Below, piece by piece: positions 42,301-46,484 of a stretch of DNA of 46,484 nucleotides (the stretch's first letter is position 1; the number at the start of each line of letters is the position of its first letter). The stretch spans positions 1 through 46,484 of the forward strand of contig JAURWL010000111.1 in the NCBI GenBank assembly GCA_030654965.1. Direction: 5' to 3'. The DNA is from Dehalococcoidales bacterium (GTDB lineage: Bacteria > Chloroflexota > Dehalococcoidia > Dehalococcoidales > Fen-1064). The position numbers were made by a program, and so were the translations under genes. A model generated the notes under the pieces. The model searched no databases and was not told where the DNA came from. It saw only the letters and a list, made by a program, of their open reading frames with translations.

Positions 42301-44031
42301 CTACATTTTATGGACTCGCACTGCTTTACTGACAAACTCATCCATTTTCTTGCGGATAGCTATCTTATCAAACTTGCCGACGCTGGTCTTGGGAATATCA
42401 TCCGAGAAAACCACATAATCAGGCAACATCCATTTGGTTATCTTCCCCTTGTCCACACCCTCCTTCTCAAGGAAAGTAAGGACATCTTTGGGGTTTTGCT
42501 TTGCGCCGGGCATAAGCTTGACGATTGCCATTGGTCGTTCGCCCCATTTTTCATCGGGGACGCCCACGTACGTTGCTTCTAGAACAAAATCGGCAGTGCA
42601 GGTGATGTTCTCCAATAGCACAGTGGGCACCATTTCAGCACCGCTGCGGATGACATCCGTAATACGGTCGACAATCTGGATGTAACCCAGTTCATCAACT
42701 GTAGCGGCATCGCCGGTATGGAACCAGCCGTCCCGCCAGGCAGTTGCAGTCCTTTCCGGGTCCTTAAAATATTGTTCCATAATCCAGTGTCCCCGCAATA
42801 CTATTTCGCCCTGAGTCTGATTATCATGAGGAACCTCATTGCCTTTATCATCCACTATCTTGGCTTCAATACCGTCAAATGGTAGACCGGTTTTAACGCG
42901 GATTTCGTCCAGTTTTTCCTTAGGCCAGTCCACCATCCAGCGCTTAATCTGAGCGCCGATTGATGCGGCGGCGGTCTCCGTCATACCGTAACCGGAGCCG
43001 ACATTGAAATTGGGGAACATTTTTTCTGCCTTTGCTTTCAGACCTGGAGGCAAAGCCGCCCCGCCGGTACTGACGGTCAATATACTGCTCAAATCCCATT
43101 TCTTGAAGTCAGGGTATTCAATCAGCATAGCAAGCATGGTAGGTACCAGCCCAGACGATGTCACTTTTTCTGTTTGAACCAGTTCACAGAAAGCTTCAGG
43201 CGAAAATCTACTGGGGAAAACAATTTTACTTGCTGAGTAAACGTTGTACCAAGGCGCTCCCCAGCCGTGTATATGGAAAAGCGGGACATTGACCATCGGG
43301 ATATTGACCTTGGGATTCTGTGGAGCATCCGGCGTACGTGGTGCTGTTCCCACGGTGGCTATAAGATGTATCGTCTGTAGATAAAGCTGGCGGTGTGTGA
43401 ACAGCATACCCTTGGGGAGACCGGTGGTGCCTGTAGTGTAATAGAGAACTGCGTATGTATTCTCATCCAGGTTAGGCCAGTCATATGATTTGGGTTGTTG
43501 CTTAATGAGCTCCTCATATTCATATAAAGGCTGGATGCGTGTCTGGGGCAATCCCGGTTTATCTGACATGTAGACCACCATCTTGACAGTATCTTTGATT
43601 TTGTCCCAGATGAAATCCATTAGAGGTAGAATAAGGTCGTCAACGAAAATAATCTTATCTTCAGCGTGATTGATGGTATATGCAATATGGTCCATAGAAA
43701 GCCGGACGTTAATGGGATGTGATATTGCGCCGATACAGGTACTTGCGTAGCATAGCTCCAGATGGCGGTGGTGGTTGAGCGCCATAGTGGCAATCCTGTC
43801 ACCCGGCACACCAGGTTTGCCCGGTTTAATACCGAGAGGTCCGGTTAAAGCATTAGCAAGCTGGCAGGTGCGTTCATACCACTGCTTCCAGGTGAATCGG
43901 AAATACTGCCCGGCGTCGTTCCGGTAAACAACGCCAATGTCATCCGGGTAGAGGCGCAGTGGTCTCATCATCAGGTTCTTGATAAGAAGCGGGTAGCGAC
44001 TGCTGTACTCAGGATATGTCTTTGCCGCCAT
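42301..44031 (-). CDS. fatty acyl-CoA ligase (AMP-forming), second paralogue
   Basis: A 576-residue ANL-family ligase closely related to the one at 31956: same start (YPEYSSRYPLLIK), P-loop YYTTGTTGLPKGMLFTHRQ, GYGMTET, WRDGWFHTGDAATVDELGY, IVDRITD and KTSVGKFDK with the catalytic Lys. The two agree over their whole length, so they are duplicates with perhaps different acid preference. ATG 44031 follows GAGGTGATTC. It lies 60 bases downstream of the metallo-beta-lactamase-fold gene and is probably co-transcribed with it. Confidence 0.93.
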   Translation of the reverse strand: MAAKTYPEYSSRYPLLIKNLMMRPLRLYPDDIGVVYRNDAGQYFRFTWKQWYERTCQLANALTGPLGIKPGKPGVPGDRIATMALNHHRHLELCYASTCIGAISHPINVRLSMDHIAYTINHAEDKIIFVDDLILPLMDFIWDKIKDTVKMVVYMSDKPGLPQTRIQPLYEYEELIKQQPKSYDWPNLDENTYAVLYYTTGTTGLPKGMLFTHRQLYLQTIHLIATVGTAPRTPDAPQNPKVNIPMVNVPLFHIHGWGAPWYNVYSASKIVFPSRFSPEAFCELVQTEKVTSSGLVPTMLAMLIEYPDFKKWDLSSILTVSTGGAALPPGLKAKAEKMFPNFNVGSGYGMTETAAASIGAQIKRWMVDWPKEKLDEIRVKTGLPFDGIEAKIVDDKGNEVPHDNQTQGEIVLRGHWIMEQYFKDPERTATAWRDGWFHTGDAATVDELGYIQIVDRITDVIRSGAEMVPTVLLENITCTADFVLEATYVGVPDEKWGERPMAIVKLMPGAKQNPKDVLTFLEKEGVDKGKITKWMLPDYVVFSDDIPKTSVGKFDKIAIRKKMDEFVSKAVRVHKM

Positions 44032-44091
44032 GAATCACCTCACATTTTTTTATTTTGCTATTTTCGAGTAGACAATTAGGGATGTCTATCA

Positions 44092-44907
44092 TTACTTCCT
44101 CAGTACCTCATAGAGACGTGCTACGTTCATACGTTTTATCATTTGCTCCATTGCTTCACTGCCGGGAAGCATAGGATATTTCACCGGAAGTTCAACTTTT
44201 TCCTGCGCTTCTTCTACACTCCAGCCTTTTTTAATTGCATCCGCAACTGTATCAATCCATGCTTTGATAATACGGTGCATTTCCGGCAGATACGTAGGGT
44301 CGCAAATATCGCCGTGACCGGGTACCAGGACCTTGGCATTCAGTGTTTCAAGTCTTTTTAGTGACTCCAGCCATTCGAATGGGACTGCCTGTTGGAGCCA
44401 GGGTTGGACTCTGCAAAACACGTTATCTGATGTGAAGACGACTTTCTCCTCCGGGATGAAGACAGCAATCTGGTAGGGAGTGTGCCCGGGAATACTAATA
44501 AGCTTGAAAGTGTGGTCGCCGACATAAAGGGTCATCTCGCCAGTGAGTGTGATAGTGGGCGGGCGGAATTTGAAGCGTTTCATCAGGGCAAAATCCGGGG
44601 GTGAAGTCTGCTTGAGTCGCTCTTTTGTCTGCACGGCTGATGAAGCAAGGATTGCCTGGCGTGTACCCTCATGGGCAACCACTGTGCCCTTAAAGAAAAA
44701 GTTTCCACTAAAATGGTCGCCGTGCGGTTCGGTGTTGATTAGATAGCGGACCGGACCGTGTTTGGCGATAATATCCCGCCATTTGACGGCATCAGTGGGC
44801 ATTTGCGGGGTATCAATCATCACCACGCCATCACTGGTGACTACGAAACCGGGATTACACCCTCGAAAATCTGTTTCCGCATAGACATTCTTAGCAATCT
44901 TCTGCAT
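44092..44907 (-). CDS. metallo-beta-lactamase-fold hydrolase with variant metal motif
   Basis: A 271-residue MBL-fold protein. The usual HxHxDH motif reads E60-P-H62-G-D64-H65, with Glu replacing the first His. Other ligands are kept: His in IPGHTPYQ, Asp in FTSDNVF, His in VPGHGD. A mixed Glu/His site may still bind metal but would differ in chemistry. Substrate unknown; thioester or lactone cleavage is possible beside an acyl-CoA ligase. ATG 44907 follows GGAGAGCGG. A longer frame to 45003 is not supported. Confidence 0.85.
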   Translation of the reverse strand: MQKIAKNVYAETDFRGCNPGFVVTSDGVVMIDTPQMPTDAVKWRDIIAKHGPVRYLINTEPHGDHFSGNFFFKGTVVAHEGTRQAILASSAVQTKERLKQTSPPDFALMKRFKFRPPTITLTGEMTLYVGDHTFKLISIPGHTPYQIAVFIPEEKVVFTSDNVFCRVQPWLQQAVPFEWLESLKRLETLNAKVLVPGHGDICDPTYLPEMHRIIKAWIDTVADAIKKGWSVEEAQEKVELPVKYPMLPGSEAMEQMIKRMNVARLYEVLRK

Positions 44908-45129
44908 TTCCGCTCTCCACACCAAATTTATCGTGCCTGTAATAAATAGAAGACGGTCATATTGTAATGCAAAGGGTAGCGAAATGACAAGAGGGTATGC
45001 CAAAATTATTTAACAGGGTTGCGTGTCAGACATAATTTACCTCTCCCTTTAATTCTGTATCTTTATGGCGCTTATCTCCTTTTCATTTCCAGCAGTGTGA
45101 TTTAAGTTGCCAACAAATATTTTTCAAGT

Positions 45130-45158
45130 TTAATATCAAAAGAGTCCTGTGTTATAAT
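45130..45158 (+). promoter_or_regulatory. extended -10 promoter of the permease gene
   Basis: TG-T-TATAAT (extended -10, hexamer 45153-45158) with a weak -35 TTAATA (45130-45135), 17 bases apart, and the ATG 49 bases later. Confidence 0.5.
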
Positions 45159-45206
45159 TAATCACGCTACCGTTGTATTTGGAAAGGGGCGTGAGAGCCT
45201 CACTCA

Positions 45207-46484
45207 ATGGAAACATTCAGCCAGATTGCCGCACTTGCTATCTTCATTATCATGTTCATCGTTATCACCACCGGCAAAGTCCCCAGGTATATCCCTGCCC
45301 TTATCGGAGGCGCGCTGACCATCCTCATCGTCTTCCTTCTTATTCTCAAAGAACCTCAGGCTATCGTTTCAGTCCTCAATTTCGGTCAAATAGGACAGCT
45401 AAATTTCTGGTATCCGGGTCATGAAGCAGAAGTATCCCACGGCGTCAACTGGCAGACCATTATATTCATCGGCGGTATGATGATTATGGTAGAGGGTCTG
45501 GGTGAGGTCGGTTTTTTCCGCTGGTTGTGTCTTTTTGTTGCCCGTCTGGTCAAGTATAAAGTTGTCCCTATTCTGGTCGCCTTTATGCTACTCTCTGCCT
45601 TCTTATCCATGTTTATCGATAGTATTACGGTGATGCTATTTCTGGCGACCGTGACCATAGAACTGGCACGTCTTCTAAAGTTCAATCCCATCCCTCTTAT
45701 TATTGCAGAAATCTTTGCCTCCAATGTGGGTGGAAGCGCTACGATGTCCGGGGACCCACCCAATATCATCATTGGCACGGCTCTGGGCTATTCATTTTTT
45801 GATTTTGTAGTTAATACCGGTCTTATTGCCTGGATAGGTATGATTTTTGTGCTCATTTTCTTCTACTTTGCATTCCGGAAACAGCTCAAGGCTTCACAAG
45901 ACACTCTGAATGCCGATACCAGTCAGTACCCAGAACCCGGGCAAGCGATTACGAATAAAACACATTTCTTGATTAACACGGGTATCTTCATCTTGGTCAT
46001 TATTTTGCTTGTAACGCATGCGCAGACAGGCATTTCTGTGGCGTCAATTGGTGTCATCGCGGCTCTATTGACTATCGGTTTCGCTTTCCTGAATCACGGT
46101 CATGGCGCCATTCATATCATCAAACGGCTGGACTGGCAAACACTCCTGTTCTTCTTCGGATTGTTCGTTTGTGTTGGTGGACTGGAAGAAACGGGTGTTC
46201 TCGAAGCACTGGCTAGTTTTATTGGAAATGCTGCCGGCGGCAATATTATCATTGTCGTAACGATAATTCTGTGGGTGTCTGCCTTTGCCTCAGCGATTAT
46301 TGACAATATCCCGTTTGCCGCGACCATGGTGCCTGTTATTGTCAATCTCTCTCATGCCGGTGGTTTTGACCTGCATCCCATGGCGTGGTCGTTGGCGCTG
46401 GGCACGGACATCGGTGGTAATGGGACACCAATAGGAGCTTCCGCCAATGTGGTCGGCACCGCAATTGCGGAGAAAAACGGATAT
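45207..46484 (+). CDS. ArsB/NhaD/SLC13-type ion permease, N-terminal part (runs off window)
   Basis: A frame from ATG 45207 stays open to the end of the window (426 codons). About ten hydrophobic helices are visible. The conserved half-site GGSATMSGDPPNIIIGTA and the later DIGGNGTPIGASANVVG are the paired reentrant-loop motifs of the ion transporter superfamily (ArsB, NhaD, citrate transporters). The transported ion is not decided. A GAAAGGGGCGTGAG sequence lies about 12 bases or more upstream as a weak ribosome site. Confidence 0.88.
   Translation, partial: METFSQIAALAIFIIMFIVITTGKVPRYIPALIGGALTILIVFLLILKEPQAIVSVLNFGQIGQLNFWYPGHEAEVSHGVNWQTIIFIGGMMIMVEGLGEVGFFRWLCLFVARLVKYKVVPILVAFMLLSAFLSMFIDSITVMLFLATVTIELARLLKFNPIPLIIAEIFASNVGGSATMSGDPPNIIIGTALGYSFFDFVVNTGLIAWIGMIFVLIFFYFAFRKQLKASQDTLNADTSQYPEPGQAITNKTHFLINTGIFILVIILLVTHAQTGISVASIGVIAALLTIGFAFLNHGHGAIHIIKRLDWQTLLFFFGLFVCVGGLEETGVLEALASFIGNAAGGNIIIVVTIILWVSAFASAIIDNIPFAATMVPVIVNLSHAGGFDLHPMAWSLALGTDIGGNGTPIGASANVVGTAIAEKNGY

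Overview
The window looks like a bacterial chromosome segment, most likely Chloroflexota of the Dehalococcoidia type. This is inferred from the gene repertoire and the runs aspS-tig-clpP, dprA-topA-xer and ftsA-ftsZ; no rRNA is present to confirm it. Base composition is moderate, and most true starts carry AGGAGG-like ribosome sites.

Region 1 (1-13084) is the unusual part. After a truncated alpha/beta hydrolase and a stand-alone Lrp/AsnC ligand-binding (RAM) protein come a NarL-type response regulator and its translationally coupled membrane histidine kinase. Then come two tiny single-pass membrane proteins, a fragment resembling an acetyl-CoA-synthetase N-terminus, and an HTH/Cys-cluster regulator. 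The core is a four-gene operon (5232-9974): a lone receiver (REC) protein; a 774-residue protein joining a REC domain to sulfhydrogenase-like beta (Fe-S) and gamma (FAD/NAD, 2Fe-2S) parts; and the small and large [NiFe]-hydrogenase subunits. It ends at a strong terminator. A convergent membrane histidine kinase, two more paralogous tiny membrane proteins and a membrane-PAS sensor without a kinase domain follow. Three sensors share a related membrane module, and no DNA-binding output is attached to the two operon REC domains. My best hypothesis is a hydrogenase controlled directly by a phosphorelay.

Region 2 (13210-16031, minus strand) is a putative lipid-turnover operon: gamma-glutamylcyclotransferase-like protein, active patatin, degenerate patatin paralogue, glycerophosphodiester phosphodiesterase. 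Region 3 (16219-22008) is housekeeping: DAHP synthase, a HAD hydrolase on the opposite strand, then aspS, tig and clpP. Region 4 (29116-22151, minus) is a compact six-gene run: dprA, topA, xer recombinase, M24 peptidase, PHP phosphoesterase, HAD protein.

Region 5 (29269-31640) holds an MFS transporter, two tRNA-Ser genes (GGA and CGA), a DUF1801 protein and a small GIY-YIG nuclease gene bracketed by 57-bp direct repeats that include the 3' end of tRNA-Ser. Region 6 (31956-37637) holds an acyl-CoA ligase, a CooC-like ATPase, rlmN and a type-B carboxylesterase. Region 7 (41177-37861, minus) is the cell-division cluster: a small protein, ftsA, ftsZ, a winged-helix-like protein and a 40-residue basic protein, ending at a perfect 11-bp hairpin. 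Region 8 holds a DUF5343 gene behind a clear promoter, a second acyl-CoA ligase with an upstream metallo-beta-lactamase-fold gene, and the start of an ion/citrate-type permease running off the window.
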